A DNA stretch of 64,000 bases from Zygotorulaspora mrakii (GCF_013402915.1 NC_050722.1:806001-870000), one strand, 5' to 3'. Counted from the stretch's first letter, positions 20,181 to 30,139 are shown. Numbers and translations are program-made. Notes: generated by a model from the sequence alone, not told the origin.

Positions 20181-22461
20181 AATTCCTGACAGCTCGAGAG
20201 GTTTCCTGACTTCTTTTCGTGGTTCTTTCTTCAAAACTGTGATTTTTGCAAACTTCAAGTACTAGCTGATGTCAGCAAATCAACATAATAACATCACGTG
20301 AAGAAAATTATGTCTATTGCTTCGTCTTTGAATATGGTGCTTCTCACAACAGCAAGATCACTTCTGTTGGCTGCATTCTCCTCGTTAGCGACTCCCGATG
20401 AATGATTTGAAGACATCTTTTCACCTACAATATTTCCCGCCAACACTTTGCGTGTGATGTTCGGCAAACCGCACATTTATATGATAATTAAACAAGTTGA
20501 ACATGACCGGGATTAGACCTCAGCCAATGTGTACGAAAGTACAAACGAAACCACTAGATATCTTTCGCAAATTGTGGTGTACCCTTCATTGTTCTAGAAA
20601 ACCTTGGATCTGTGTGCATGGCAATCAAACTGTTCAAGCAGCACCGGGTTGCCCCTCTTTCTGATGACTATACGAAAATTGCAGAGCTCTTATGTTTGAA
20701 TGAACGGGGGATGTTCCTTTCTGTAACTAACTGAAATTCTTGTCGTTCTTTAGCCTCAATTGTCCTTGAACCTCAATTGTTCTGGAAAGAGCGGACTTTT
20801 CTGCATGCAGTGTACAAGGCTAAGAAGCACCACAAAACACATTGACGTGGTGAGCAGCACAGACAGCTTATGGTTACTCCTTGTTCAAATCACAAGGTAT
20901 ATGTGTGCGGACCAACTTTTTCTTTTTAGTTTAAGAAACCCGTTTTCAAGTGTATTTTTATGATATTGAAAACAGCAACTCCTGTTCCTTTACCTCTATG
21001 TTCTAGAGCAAACAGAATACCACGGTCTGCTTCCATTTTGACTCCTTGCGATCTTATGTCGGTTTCGACAATATTCTGCGCCTGTGGCGTCGTATTTGGA
21101 GCTTCCCGTACTTCCTTAAACTATCTTCTTCTCATGCTAGCAGCCAATGTCACCTCTAAGCTAACAATCACCTAGCAACTGTGAAGTTTTCCATTTTTCA
21201 CAGTTGCGCCATAGGCTGAAAGAATTTTTGCACCAGCCGCATCCTTCACCTTTATATCAAGGAATATTTTATGGCAGCGTACGACTTTATTACATTACGT
21301 CGAAAACTCATCTAAGAAACGTCGTGAAAACAGGATTAGATCGGTGCCTGACTATCAAAACAGCGGAGCAGAATCTGCTGCTCTTTGAGTACAATTTTGG
21401 CCAGCAAAGATCGGGTGCTTTTTTTATCAGAAGTGGAAGATATCTCTCAAGTTATAGTGAAAAACTACAATCCGGCAGTCAGCTGCAAAGTTCCGCATTT
21501 TTTAGTTTCATAAATACCCCAGTTTCAGGAGCATCGTCTCATCCAGGGAACAAGTCTAAAATATGCCGCAGCCTCGTGCACTATTTTACGCCACAGAGGG
21601 CTCGTCACGAACTCGCGAATACTGCACCAAGCATATAGCTCATAATGACTACTGCATATGTCATGTCACTCCTGAAACTCACTCTACCAACCTTTTCCAG
21701 GTGCCCAGCAATGGGATGGGCTGTCCTCTCGACTTGTGACATTACAGCACTAGAAACGTCTTACTGAATCTTTCGCTTGATACCTTTCCTTGCCTTGATT
21801 AATAACAGTTTTTTGGCGTTCAGCACTGTGTTTCCATAGAAAACCATCCTTTGAGCATTAATAGTGCCAAAAGAAAGTGCTGATGCTCAGCGGCTAAAAT
21901 TGATGTCTTCACATCCCTTCTCTTTTAGAACTAACTACCTCGCTGAAAAATATCACAATCACCATATCAATGACTGAATGAGCTGTACAGTCCTCCAATG
22001 TAGAGTTCCATCATCTAGCCGTCTATCATATCTCTTGTGGTTGGAATCTAATAGATCTTATGTTAATAGTAACTAGTCTCACACTTGATGTACAATTAGG
22101 CTTTTGGTGCTCTATCAGAGTCATGCGTACAAAGCGATGTCCGATCTTCGGTTCCGAAATTTCGGTGATCCTCGGATCCGAAACGTAACTTGAAGTATCA
22201 TTCCAAAGAGACCGGGTTAACATGCAAGTGCAATCATCAAGGGGAACATGCAAAGTGGAATCTTTTAAAAAGAAGCAGCTTGAGTTCGAAAGATTGCTTG
22301 AAATATCTAATTGCTAACCCATAATCATCAACATTTCGATCGCGACAGAGCTGGAATTGATCAAATAAAAAGAGATATCTGGTGATCATCAATCGACATT
22401 TTCTTTTTTATTTGCAAACATTGAACATTGGGATTAAATATAGAACCGAAGCGTTTTAAAG
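20181..22461. other. 2.3-kb stretch without a recognisable gene (UBA2 / IDH2)
   Basis: This is the longest unexplained gap. A TCACGTGA octamer at 20294-20301 lies about 115 bp upstream of UBA2 and probably belongs to its promoter. An ATG-initiated 60-codon frame on the minus strand (20294-20476) has no match I recognise. A 144-codon open frame at 21204-21638 has no ATG near its start. A 17-bp tandem pair is at 20754-20787. Near the IDH2 end, 22149-22180 holds five CGG/CCG triplets in two palindromes. The region could be a decayed gene, a noncoding RNA locus or a long IDH2 regulatory region; the sequence does not decide. Confidence 0.35.
22149..22180. promoter_or_regulatory. Cluster of CGG/CCG palindromes upstream of IDH2
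   Basis: Within 32 bp are the perfect palindromes CCGAAATTTCGG (22154-22165) and CGGATCCG (22173-22180), preceded by CGGTTCCG-like spacing at 22149-22156. Fungal zinc-cluster (Zn2Cys6) factors bind paired CGG triplets in such layouts. It lies about 280-310 bp upstream of the IDH2 ATG. The factor is not identifiable. Confidence 0.4.
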
Positions 22462-23568
22462 ATGTTTAGGAGCCAGGTTTGCAGACGCACATTTGGTAGA
22501 TTGTTAGCTACCAAGCAACCAACAATTGGTAGATACACTGGTAAACCAAATCCAGCTACAGGAAGATACACGGTGTCGTTTATCGAAGGTGACGGTGTGG
22601 GACCGGAGATTTCCAAATCCGTTAAGGAAATTTTCAGTGCAGCCAAGGTTCCAGTGGATTGGGAAGTGTGTGAGGTCAAGCCATTGTTGGTTAATGGTGT
22701 CACTACAATCCCGGAGCCTGCAGTGAAATCTATCAACAAAAACCTAATTGCGTTGAAGGGTCCGCTAGCCACGCCAATTGGTAAAGGTCATAGATCGATG
22801 AATTTGACACTAAGAAAGACCTTTGGTCTTTTCGCGAATGTTCGTCCAGCTAGGAGTGTAGAGGGCTTCAAAACTACTTATAGCGATGTTGACTTGGTTC
22901 TGATCAGAGAAAATACTGAAGGTGAATATGCAGGTATTGAGCATGTTATCGTGCCAGGGGTTGTTCAATCGATTAAATTGATCACCAGGGAGGCCTCTGA
23001 GAGAGTCATCAGATATGCTTATGAATATTGTAGAGCTGTTGGTAGACCAAGACTGGTTGTTGTTCATAAATCTACCATTCAGAGACTAGCTGATGGTTTA
23101 TTTGTTACTGTGGCTAAGGAGATGGCTTCTGAATTCCCAGATATTAAATTGGAGACCGAACTAATCGATAATACAGTTTTGAATGTTGTTTCAAACCCAG
23201 GTCAATATACTGATGCTGTCTCAGTGTGTCCAAACTTATACGGTGATATCTTATCTGATTTGAACTCTGGTCTGAGCGCAGGTTCTCTAGGTTTGACTCC
23301 ATCGGGTAATATTGGTCACAAAGTTTCTATTTTTGAGGCGGTTCATGGTTCTGCTCCAGATATTGCTGGTCAAAATAAGGCAAACCCAACCGCTTTATTA
23401 TTATCTTCAGTTATGATGTTGAACCACATGGGTTTAAATGAATACGCTGATAGAATTGAAAAAGCCGTTTTGTCTACTATTGCCGCAGGTCCAGAAACTA
23501 GAACCGGTGATTTAGCTGGTAGTGCATCAACTTCCTCATTCACGGCAGCTGTCATTGGAAAACTATGA
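22462..23568 (+). CDS. IDH2: NAD+-dependent isocitrate dehydrogenase subunit 2, mitochondrial
   Basis: Idh2 is the catalytic subunit of the octameric Idh1/Idh2 enzyme that converts isocitrate and NAD+ to 2-oxoglutarate, CO2 and NADH in the matrix. The 368 residues (S. cerevisiae 369) start with a basic presequence rich in Arg and hydroxylated residues (about 1-16) ending near L-L-A-T-K. The dehydrogenase fold follows, with F-I-E-G-D-G-V-G-P-E-I near 37-47, the substrate-binding R-E-N-T-E-G-E-Y near 150-157, and D-A-V-S-V-C-P-N-L-Y-G-D-I-L-S-D-L with metal-binding aspartates. The NAD-binding H-G-S-A-P-D-I-A-G lies near 293-301. It precedes SIA1 as YOR136W precedes YOR137C. Confidence 0.97.
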   Translation: MFRSQVCRRTFGRLLATKQPTIGRYTGKPNPATGRYTVSFIEGDGVGPEISKSVKEIFSAAKVPVDWEVCEVKPLLVNGVTTIPEPAVKSINKNLIALKGPLATPIGKGHRSMNLTLRKTFGLFANVRPARSVEGFKTTYSDVDLVLIRENTEGEYAGIEHVIVPGVVQSIKLITREASERVIRYAYEYCRAVGRPRLVVVHKSTIQRLADGLFVTVAKEMASEFPDIKLETELIDNTVLNVVSNPGQYTDAVSVCPNLYGDILSDLNSGLSAGSLGLTPSGNIGHKVSIFEAVHGSAPDIAGQNKANPTALLLSSVMMLNHMGLNEYADRIEKAVLSTIAAGPETRTGDLAGSASTSSFTAAVIGKL

Positions 23569-23771
23569 AAGATAAACTATGCGCTTTTACTATATTAAGT
23601 CAATTACCGGTACTTCACTTTTTCTCAAATTTTATCTTTCTTTTGTTCCAATTGTTTTCCCCATACATGCTAATATGTAAATATTATCCAGATAGAAGTA
23701 TGTATAGTACTGATATATATTATATATACCTATGTTGAAACGAATAAGACTAACAAAGAAAAAAGCAAGAT

Positions 23772-25439
23772 TTATTGCACGCTTCTTATGTACTGATAGT
23801 CATAGACAGAGTCAACTGAAATGAAATTTCTCTTCCACGATGTTATCTCACCTTTATCATCATCGATGTTAAAAACTCTCACATTCGCAGGCATATCAAA
23901 CATCTTGCCTAACCCGACACCAGAACTTCCCCCATAACATAGCCATATTTCGTCATTTGATTTCAAACAGCAGTCATTGTTGTGTTCGTAGCCACAGCTC
24001 ATTGCCATTATCTTGAATCTTTTCAGAATATCTCCCAAATTTGAATCTATTTTTAAACTGGATTCAAGAGCAAATCTTTCATTATATTGTCCAATCAATG
24101 GAAACGATCCTTCCGGTCTATATTCTTTGATTGGCAAGCTTCGGAAAGCTAAAGAATATTTTGGCAATGACAATCTCTCTCTTTCAATAAAAAAAGGTTC
24201 CACGCTCTTGAACGAATCCAAGACATAAAGCACTATGTCAGATCCCGAGTTCAACTTGATATCAATAGCCATGTGATTGTTTAAGGAAGACCATTTATTC
24301 ATGCAAAATGGTAATCGTGAAATAAATGCCGTGATCTGGGTCTCTGTTGCATATAGAGAATAATCGGCTTCTCCAAATGAGAACGCGTAAGATATACCTT
24401 TTCGTATCATCGGTTGCACAAGTTTTAAGATGCAAGCTTGGTAATCGAACGACTTGAGACCATCAAGAAAATCACCGGTAATAACAACAAGGTCGGGAAC
24501 TTCTCTATCAAGTATATTAATAATGAAATTTACAGTCTGGAATTCATTCAACAATATTGTCCCATCGTCAGAGCATCTAAAGTGCACATCCGTTATTTGC
24601 AAAATTTTGAATGACCTATCATGAGTCATAGGTAATTTTAAGCGTAAAGAATCGTCAAACGGCTCCACTTCGGGCTCAGAGAGACTTTTGACCTTTTTTG
24701 TTATTGAAAGCGGTATATATTTGTTCGATTTGACATAGGGCCTGAAATACTCACTGATAACTTCTTTCCATTGTGGCCTGGATTCAACAAATCCTGCTCC
24801 TAGATATACTTCAATGTCAACTAGTGGGTCGTTCCTGCTCTCGTATTTACACCATATGCCACCCCCTTTGTATTGCCAATCTTCACCTAGCAGGTGTATT
24901 TCTCCCTTACTTTTATGATTCCACGGGCTAAATCTTTCCCATATCGATGGCTCTTGCTGGTATATATGCTTATGAAACGCTGAACTATCCCTGGATTGTA
25001 TCAACTTTTGTACTTCGGACAAAACACGTAGCGGTACAGTCAATGGATCTTTTGAGATAGCAAGATCAGTCATGGGCTGAGAATTGCTCGATTTTTTCCA
25101 TCTATGCACGTATACGTAAGTGTCATACAAAACACCAGATTCTATAGCGTAGGAAGTCTCCTCAGACAGATTCTTTGAGACTCTCGCCCATGCTGCTAAA
25201 TTTCTGTCAGCTGAACTAAGGGGCCTAATGAGTGACTGGCATTGTCTGAACCAACGATAACATTTGATAAATTGGATGTCATCAATCAGCCCACCTTGAT
25301 ACTCCGAAGTTTGAGGGTGGAAGATAATGTTAGCAATATGAAAAATCAGTTGAGCCCTGAAAAAGAAGACTGCAAAAACGATCGTGAATACAAGTGTTCT
25401 ATTGAGACTTCTTATGCTTCGTTTGCGTCGTAATCTCAT
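23772..25439 (-). CDS. SIA1: Sia1-like calcineurin-type phosphoesterase family protein
   Basis: This 555-residue protein has an N-terminal basic stretch and one signal-anchor-like hydrophobic helix (about 14-36). A metallophosphoesterase-like domain starts near residue 280 with I-L-Q-I-T-D-V-H-F and V-V-I-T-G-D-F-L-D. Context and similarity point to S. cerevisiae Sia1 (YOR137C, 622 residues), linked to glucose-induced activation of the plasma-membrane H+-ATPase, and to the Dcr2 family. The third canonical motif, G-N-H-D/E, is not seen; the corresponding stretch reads S-F-G-E-A-D-Y-S, so catalysis may be lost or altered. The ATG at 25439 is used; the codon before it is not ATG. It lies between IDH2 and RUP1 as in YOR136-138. 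Confidence 0.86.
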   Translation of the reverse strand: MRLRRKRSIRSLNRTLVFTIVFAVFFFRAQLIFHIANIIFHPQTSEYQGGLIDDIQFIKCYRWFRQCQSLIRPLSSADRNLAAWARVSKNLSEETSYAIESGVLYDTYVYVHRWKKSSNSQPMTDLAISKDPLTVPLRVLSEVQKLIQSRDSSAFHKHIYQQEPSIWERFSPWNHKSKGEIHLLGEDWQYKGGGIWCKYESRNDPLVDIEVYLGAGFVESRPQWKEVISEYFRPYVKSNKYIPLSITKKVKSLSEPEVEPFDDSLRLKLPMTHDRSFKILQITDVHFRCSDDGTILLNEFQTVNFIINILDREVPDLVVITGDFLDGLKSFDYQACILKLVQPMIRKGISYAFSFGEADYSLYATETQITAFISRLPFCMNKWSSLNNHMAIDIKLNSGSDIVLYVLDSFKSVEPFFIERERLSLPKYSLAFRSLPIKEYRPEGSFPLIGQYNERFALESSLKIDSNLGDILKRFKIMAMSCGYEHNNDCCLKSNDEIWLCYGGSSGVGLGKMFDMPANVRVFNIDDDKGEITSWKRNFISVDSVYDYQYIRSVQ

Positions 25440-25843
25440 CAATTAAGACTATGCTGAGGAACCTGACGCCAATAGGAAACTGCTGTCAAATGATAAAAAA
25501 ATAAAAATATGCCCTCAAACTGAACAAGATATCGTGGTCAGTCCATGAATACACGACTAGCACCTGAGCTTCATGAAAATTATGAAATTTTCAATCATAA
25601 ATTGATATATATAGTATTTCTTTAGGCTATTCCGTTCTCAAAGGCATTCTTTTTTTTTCACACTTATATACTTAAATATAGATCAGATCACATTTCCCGA
25701 TTTGTTAAAAAAGCATACACGGAGCTGCAAAGAATGAAACACGAGCATATCACAGAGAAGGCGAAGACTCGACGATTGAAATAATCGTTTAGTTGGATAT
25801 TAGCCTCGGAGCTTCACATTAGACTATTCTGTACAGCTGTATT
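25440..25843. promoter_or_regulatory. Intergenic region SIA1 / RUP1
   Basis: About 400 bp holding the SIA1 promoter and the RUP1 3' end, both genes on the minus strand. It is AT-rich, with an A-run near 25493-25508 and a T-run near 25650-25659. No gene or repeat is seen. Confidence 0.35.
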
Positions 25844-27697
25844 CTACGCACTATAATCATGGGCATACTCCTCATGCTGGTGCTTCTGATGAGACTTGTT
25901 CAGTTCCAGCTGGTCCAGTTTCGCAAAATTTAGGCAGCCTTCGTTCATTTCTAGGGCCCTGTTGACCTGGTCAATTTGCGGAATAAAGTGTTCTTTGCAA
26001 TATATGAACATTAAAGGTGATTCACTTGCTTGCTTGGTACACTGTTTAATAGAGTCTTGAACTTCAAGTTCGGAAGAGCAAGTTCGTACCTTGAAATCCG
26101 ATCCTGCCATGTTGCAGTGCACGTAGTGCCAAGTACCAGATCTGTCTCTTGAGAAGTAGTTATAGGGCGAAATTGCAGCCAATGTTAGGATGTATGGTTC
26201 GTCTATGAGACCTCTGTCCTTTGCGGTATTCACAAGAGATATTTCTGGGTGTGATAAGTTCCACTCTGTTTGTAATTGTTGAGCTAAATGTTTGTATTCG
26301 TTAGTTCTAGTGGTCTTCCTTGATAATATTTCATCTTTCAATAACAGTAGCTGGTTTATCAAATCACTATCCTTATTGTCAAGCTGCAAATAATCTATTG
26401 TACTGTTCAAAAACTTCAGAATATCTTTACCTTGGAAGCTTTTCAAATTTGTAATATCTTGTAAGATGCTCCTTGATAATAGTTGCGCCTGTTTCCTTTT
26501 CTCCAAAATTGGTCTGATTAATTCATCCTTACATTTCTTCGTGTATAATTGAGGGTAAAATTTTAATGGAACTTCCACACCTTCAGTGAGGTTAACGTGC
26601 TCTGTGGATTCGTCCATTTCATCAAACACTATGGTTAGAATAGGCGCAATCACATCCAAAGAGTTTTCGTTCTTCTCTGCTTCGCTATCGTTTTCATGAT
26701 TAATTTCAAGATTAATTGATTCGTCAGGATGCAGAAGTGCATTAAACATCCGGTAAAGATTTGAATCATACTCTTCAGGCAAAAAATGAAACAAAGATAA
26801 CCATGTTTGTTTAGTAGACTCATCAACCGACGGTGTATGAAATGCTGATGAAATGAATAAATTTTTGATCTCATTTGTGTCAAAGTCTGGACACATTTCA
26901 AGATCAATGGCCAAAGATTTTATGAAAGCCGGTAGTATTTCATAAAGGTGCTCAGCTTCACCGAGTTTCCTTTGTATTTGAGAATCTAATGCTATGGCGA
27001 ACATCTTGGAACGAACAAAAGCTCTATCTGAAATGGTTGAATTTACGATCGATCCGAATTTTTGCAACTGCCAAAGTAGTTCAGGCTGCATTATATTACT
27101 ATCTTCTGATTTTGCTGTTGGAATTAGTTCCTGCTCCTCGTTAAAATCTAGCTTCAATAAAGGCTTATTTACGCTGATTCCCTTGAACCAGTTTTTGTCA
27201 TAGTTCAAGTCCTTGAAATCAGGTCTGAACAAGTACTGCGGGAGATAATTGACAACAAATAGAGAAAATAAGGCAAAGTAGTTTTCAAATAAAAAGTTTG
27301 GTGGCAAAGGTAAAACGATTGTACTATCGTCAATTTCAAATTTATGAATGGACAATTTGTCGTCCGATGTATTCGGTGGGGAGCTCTCAAACTGCACATC
27401 GGAGTCATCAGAATCTGTATCAATTATTTGCTCAGTTCTTGTCGTAGCAATTATATTTGAGAGATCACCCTTATTGAAGCCATTCGCGGACGATGCTAAC
27501 TCTACATGCTCACCCTTACCGATGAAAGAGCTGTCTTTCACATTTTCCCTGATTGGTTGGTTAATTTCGTCAGGTAATTCATTCGAAAATATGTAGCTTG
27601 CTGCTGCTTCGATATTGCCACCCGCTTTATTTAAAGCATTTTTGGCCACATCTTCTGGGATACCCATATCCATCAAAGATTGAACAGCCCTCTCCAT
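25844..27697 (-). CDS. RUP1: UBA-domain protein Rup1 (Rsp5-Ubp2 adaptor)
   Basis: Rup1 bridges the ubiquitin ligase Rsp5 and the deubiquitinase Ubp2, tuning Lys63-linked ubiquitination in membrane-protein sorting. The 617-residue protein begins with a UBA domain (about 1-40) containing M-G-I-P-E-D-V-A and G-G-N-I-E-A-A. Low-complexity acidic sequence follows. The conserved body starts at T-I-V-L-P-L-P-P-N and includes L-F-H-F-L-P-E-E-Y-D-S-N-L-Y and P-L-K-F-Y-P-Q-L-Y-T-K, all matching S. cerevisiae Rup1 (YOR138C, 671). The ATG at 27697 gives the homologous N-terminus; the eight in-frame codons before it start with no ATG. It is the last gene of the left YOR/YDR series before an order break. 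Confidence 0.93.
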   Translation of the reverse strand: MERAVQSLMDMGIPEDVAKNALNKAGGNIEAAASYIFSNELPDEINQPIRENVKDSSFIGKGEHVELASSANGFNKGDLSNIIATTRTEQIIDTDSDDSDVQFESSPPNTSDDKLSIHKFEIDDSTIVLPLPPNFLFENYFALFSLFVVNYLPQYLFRPDFKDLNYDKNWFKGISVNKPLLKLDFNEEQELIPTAKSEDSNIMQPELLWQLQKFGSIVNSTISDRAFVRSKMFAIALDSQIQRKLGEAEHLYEILPAFIKSLAIDLEMCPDFDTNEIKNLFISSAFHTPSVDESTKQTWLSLFHFLPEEYDSNLYRMFNALLHPDESINLEINHENDSEAEKNENSLDVIAPILTIVFDEMDESTEHVNLTEGVEVPLKFYPQLYTKKCKDELIRPILEKRKQAQLLSRSILQDITNLKSFQGKDILKFLNSTIDYLQLDNKDSDLINQLLLLKDEILSRKTTRTNEYKHLAQQLQTEWNLSHPEISLVNTAKDRGLIDEPYILTLAAISPYNYFSRDRSGTWHYVHCNMAGSDFKVRTCSSELEVQDSIKQCTKQASESPLMFIYCKEHFIPQIDQVNRALEMNEGCLNFAKLDQLELNKSHQKHQHEEYAHDYSA

Positions 27698-28273
27698 ATC
27701 TATTGAGTCGCACCAAGACACGCGGTATTCCTCTATGTAAGATCAGCTGGCTGAATTAAAACAAAACCCTTTTCGTATTATATATTTGGAGATACATAGC
27801 TGCAAGACTTAGATCACATGATGCATGCGTATAATAAATGAAGCGGCGAACCTTACCAAGCGTACAGGTGGCGTTTAGTATAACTTTAATTTTATTGATG
27901 CCTATTAATCATATTCTCAATCAAAAATTATCTTGTTGTAAGATTCATGCTAATGGACCGGGCTTGCATTCTGATTGGATTTACAAAATAAGCTGAAATG
28001 CATACCCGCAGTATGCAGATAATTCATTATTCAAATTACTCTGACATTACAGACCCCCTCTTGATCAATTTCGAACCTTTCCAGTGCTAGAAATCCCCTA
28101 CTATCACTCTCTGCCATGCCAAATATTTCTCTTGGTCAAAGCGGGCCTAGCTTTGCAATAAGTCAGGTGATAATACCTTCAAGACAAACGACATAGATTA
28201 ATTAGCAAAGGAGTATCAGTAACGTAACCTTTGTGTGACATATTCAATCTCATCTTTCAAGCAGCATTGAGCG
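27698..28273. other. Intergenic region RUP1 / MIM1 at a gene-order break
   Basis: A divergent 576-bp region that joins the YOR138 side to the YOL026 side. I see no tRNA, LTR similarity or gene. TATA-like AT-rich tracts are near 27778-27784 and 27825-27840. Confidence 0.35.
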
Positions 28274-28606
28274 ATGGATAACGAATTGCTCCAGGATATC
28301 CCACATCAGGTGCTGGAGACGCTAGAGGCAGGCACTGTTAGAGAACCGAAGAATGACGACGTTGACGTACACAGCTCCGGTTTCAACGTCAACGGTATAC
28401 TGTCATTCACTGGCTCGTGTATGATCAACTTGATATTACCATTTTTCAATGGTCTGATGTTAGGATTCGGTGAACTTTTAGCTCACGAAATATGCTGGAG
28501 AAAGAATATTTTCAACCGTTTGACCAACAAGGGCTATAGGGTGTACCCACAGACAAGAATCACAAGAGAAAGAGAAAGAAATTCGTCAGCAGGGAAGTTT
28601 CTCTAA
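28274..28606 (+). CDS. MIM1: Mitochondrial import protein Mim1
   Basis: Mim1 with Mim2 forms the MIM complex in the mitochondrial outer membrane, which inserts alpha-helical outer-membrane proteins and helps assemble the TOM complex. The 110-residue protein (S. cerevisiae YOL026C, 113) has an acidic N-terminus (1-40) and one conserved membrane segment (about 43-68) with Gly-rich packing positions (S-F-T-G-S-C, F-N-G-L-M-L-G-F-G-E-L). Then come H-E-I-C-W-R, N-K-G-Y-R-V-Y-P-Q-T-R and the terminal G-K-F-L, all diagnostic for the family. It is too short for general annotation filters but unmistakable by motif. It is convergent with RPR2. Confidence 0.93.
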   Translation: MDNELLQDIPHQVLETLEAGTVREPKNDDVDVHSSGFNVNGILSFTGSCMINLILPFFNGLMLGFGELLAHEICWRKNIFNRLTNKGYRVYPQTRITRERERNSSAGKFL

Positions 28607-28644
28607 AAGTTCCATTTGACTATATTTAACTATATAGTTTATTA

Positions 28645-29082
28645 TTACATATGTAACAAGTTTTCTGGCTTATCATAGAATGTTCTGTAGCTCCTATTTG
28701 TACCGATAGGAAATTTCTTGATGTACCCGCATCGACATTCCCAAACCAATATGTCCTTCCCATCAGAGGCTTGCTTCAGAGTCATCTGGACAGTACGTTT
28801 TGGCACCAGTACTCTGTGACATTTCTTACAAAAGGTTCTCTTAACATAAGGCAAAAGGCTGCTTTTTGTCTTTTTGCTAACCAGATCCATATTCTTGATG
28901 TACATTCGTGAGAGGCCTTGATCTGTATCCTGCCTATTTGCTGCCGTTTGCCACATCGACAACTGATACAGGTAGTTCATCCGCTGAAAATTTTCAGCAT
29001 TACCAATGCTCTTTGGTGGATCCGAAAGAATCGTTCCATCTTCATTTACCGCAAGCGTCCTTCTTTGTTTGATCTTAGCCAT
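28645..29082 (-). CDS. RPR2: RNase P protein subunit Rpr2
   Basis: Rpr2 is the subunit found in nuclear RNase P, which trims tRNA 5' leaders, but not in RNase MRP. The 145 residues (S. cerevisiae YIR015W, 144) have an N-terminal helical part with N-Y-L-Y-Q-L-S and Y-I-K-N-M-D-L-V-S-K-K-T-K, then a zinc ribbon formed by C-K-K-C-H-R-V near 85-90 and C-R-C-G-Y near 117-121. A conserved Y-R-T-F segment comes before the C-terminus. All four zinc-type cysteines are present. The gene lies 17 bp downstream of the VLD1 stop, matching the YIR014W-YIR015W pair. Confidence 0.94.
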   Translation of the reverse strand: MAKIKQRRTLAVNEDGTILSDPPKSIGNAENFQRMNYLYQLSMWQTAANRQDTDQGLSRMYIKNMDLVSKKTKSSLLPYVKRTFCKKCHRVLVPKRTVQMTLKQASDGKDILVWECRCGYIKKFPIGTNRSYRTFYDKPENLLHM

Positions 29083-29099
29083 TGCGGTGCACCGTCGCT

Positions 29100-29900
29100 T
29101 CAGGGAAGTAGACCGCCCATCTCATCACCAGAAACAGTATCCTCTTCTTCTATTGTTTGTCCATCGGACGTGCTTCCGTAGTTTGGGTTACCCGCATGTG
29201 GTCTAGGGACGATACAAAGATCGAGTCCACCATCAACAGCAAGATCCTCGGACCATAAATTCAATAATAGAATACTCAAAATCCCGTGCTTCTGTACTTG
29301 GAGCTGCGTTATGCTCAAAGATTTATTCCTGGAATCAGATCTCAAAGAATTTGTGACTATAATCAGTTCAAATAAGATGATCAAAACATCAAGGAACCAA
29401 ACAAACCATTTGCCCCGTTCAGAACAATCTAATTCTCCCAGCAACAGCAGTGTAGTAAATCCAAATCGGTTCTGACAGAATTTCTCATCCAGCTTCAAAC
29501 AAAAATGGTATGAGAAAGAGTAAATCGTTTGCGTTAAGATAATTATTTGGAAATATTTAAGCGCTCTTAACAGTATCGCCTTTATAGCTGCATCATCCAG
29601 TATCACGCTGACATCGCTATCATCATCGACCTCAGCTTCATTAGCAGGTCCGGAATTGCCAGCGGACCATTGATTTCGTTTGAGATATGCCAGCATCAGA
29701 CTCTTGATGAAGTCGCTCAAAGATATTAAAATGAGTGCGAAGACAGCCAGCATTAAGGAGCCATCCCTCACGTAGCGCAGGTACACACAAGCGTAACAAG
29801 CCATGGCCAGCTCCCCTGTAAACAATAGCTTGTTCCTAACATTATCTGATGCACTACTGTTAATCATATCTTCTGGCATATATACCACTAAACGGCTCAT
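29100..29900 (-). CDS. VLD1: Dsc ubiquitin-ligase complex membrane subunit, Vld1/DUF1746-like
   Basis: This 266-residue protein has four to five hydrophobic segments. Two lie near residues 25-65 and three in the DUF1746-like core (about 105-185), which contains Q-T-I-Y-S-F-S-Y-H-F and G-F-T-T-L-L-L-L-G. The C-terminus is polar and acidic. In S. cerevisiae, YIR014W (Vld1) directs the multi-subunit Dsc ubiquitin ligase to the vacuole membrane. The call rests on the DUF1746-like pattern and adjacency to RPR2 (YIR015W); similarity in the tails is weak. The ATG at 29900 is the first in frame. An acidic E-E-E-D-T motif near the C-terminus resembles a sorting signal, but this is speculative. Confidence 0.75.
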   Translation of the reverse strand: MSRLVVYMPEDMINSSASDNVRNKLLFTGELAMACYACVYLRYVRDGSLMLAVFALILISLSDFIKSLMLAYLKRNQWSAGNSGPANEAEVDDDSDVSVILDDAAIKAILLRALKYFQIIILTQTIYSFSYHFCLKLDEKFCQNRFGFTTLLLLGELDCSERGKWFVWFLDVLIILFELIIVTNSLRSDSRNKSLSITQLQVQKHGILSILLLNLWSEDLAVDGGLDLCIVPRPHAGNPNYGSTSDGQTIEEEDTVSGDEMGGLLP

Positions 29901-30139
29901 AAGCAAGCCTCATAGATGGCTTTAATGCTTCCTTATACTCCTCCTAAAGGGCGTCTATTTTTATTTGAATATGTCGTGATTCGTGACATTCATCACTTGC
30001 TGCGCAAGTTTAAGTCAAGTCGGAATTGAGATTTTATTGAGATTTCAGTTCACTTTGAAACTCAACATTTTGAGCCATTGAAGTCTTGAAGTTGCCGTTT
30101 CCAGTTTATTCACGACTTCATTAAGATACTGTAGGTATA

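Noticed and set aside
20294..20476. A 60-codon minus-strand ATG frame upstream of UBA2
   Set aside because: It overlaps the Cbf1-type site in the probable UBA2 promoter and has no similarity I recognise. It could be real, but nothing supports it.
21204..21638. A 144-codon open frame in the UBA2/IDH2 gap
   Set aside because: It has no ATG near the start and no recognisable domain. It is kept only as part of the unexplained region.
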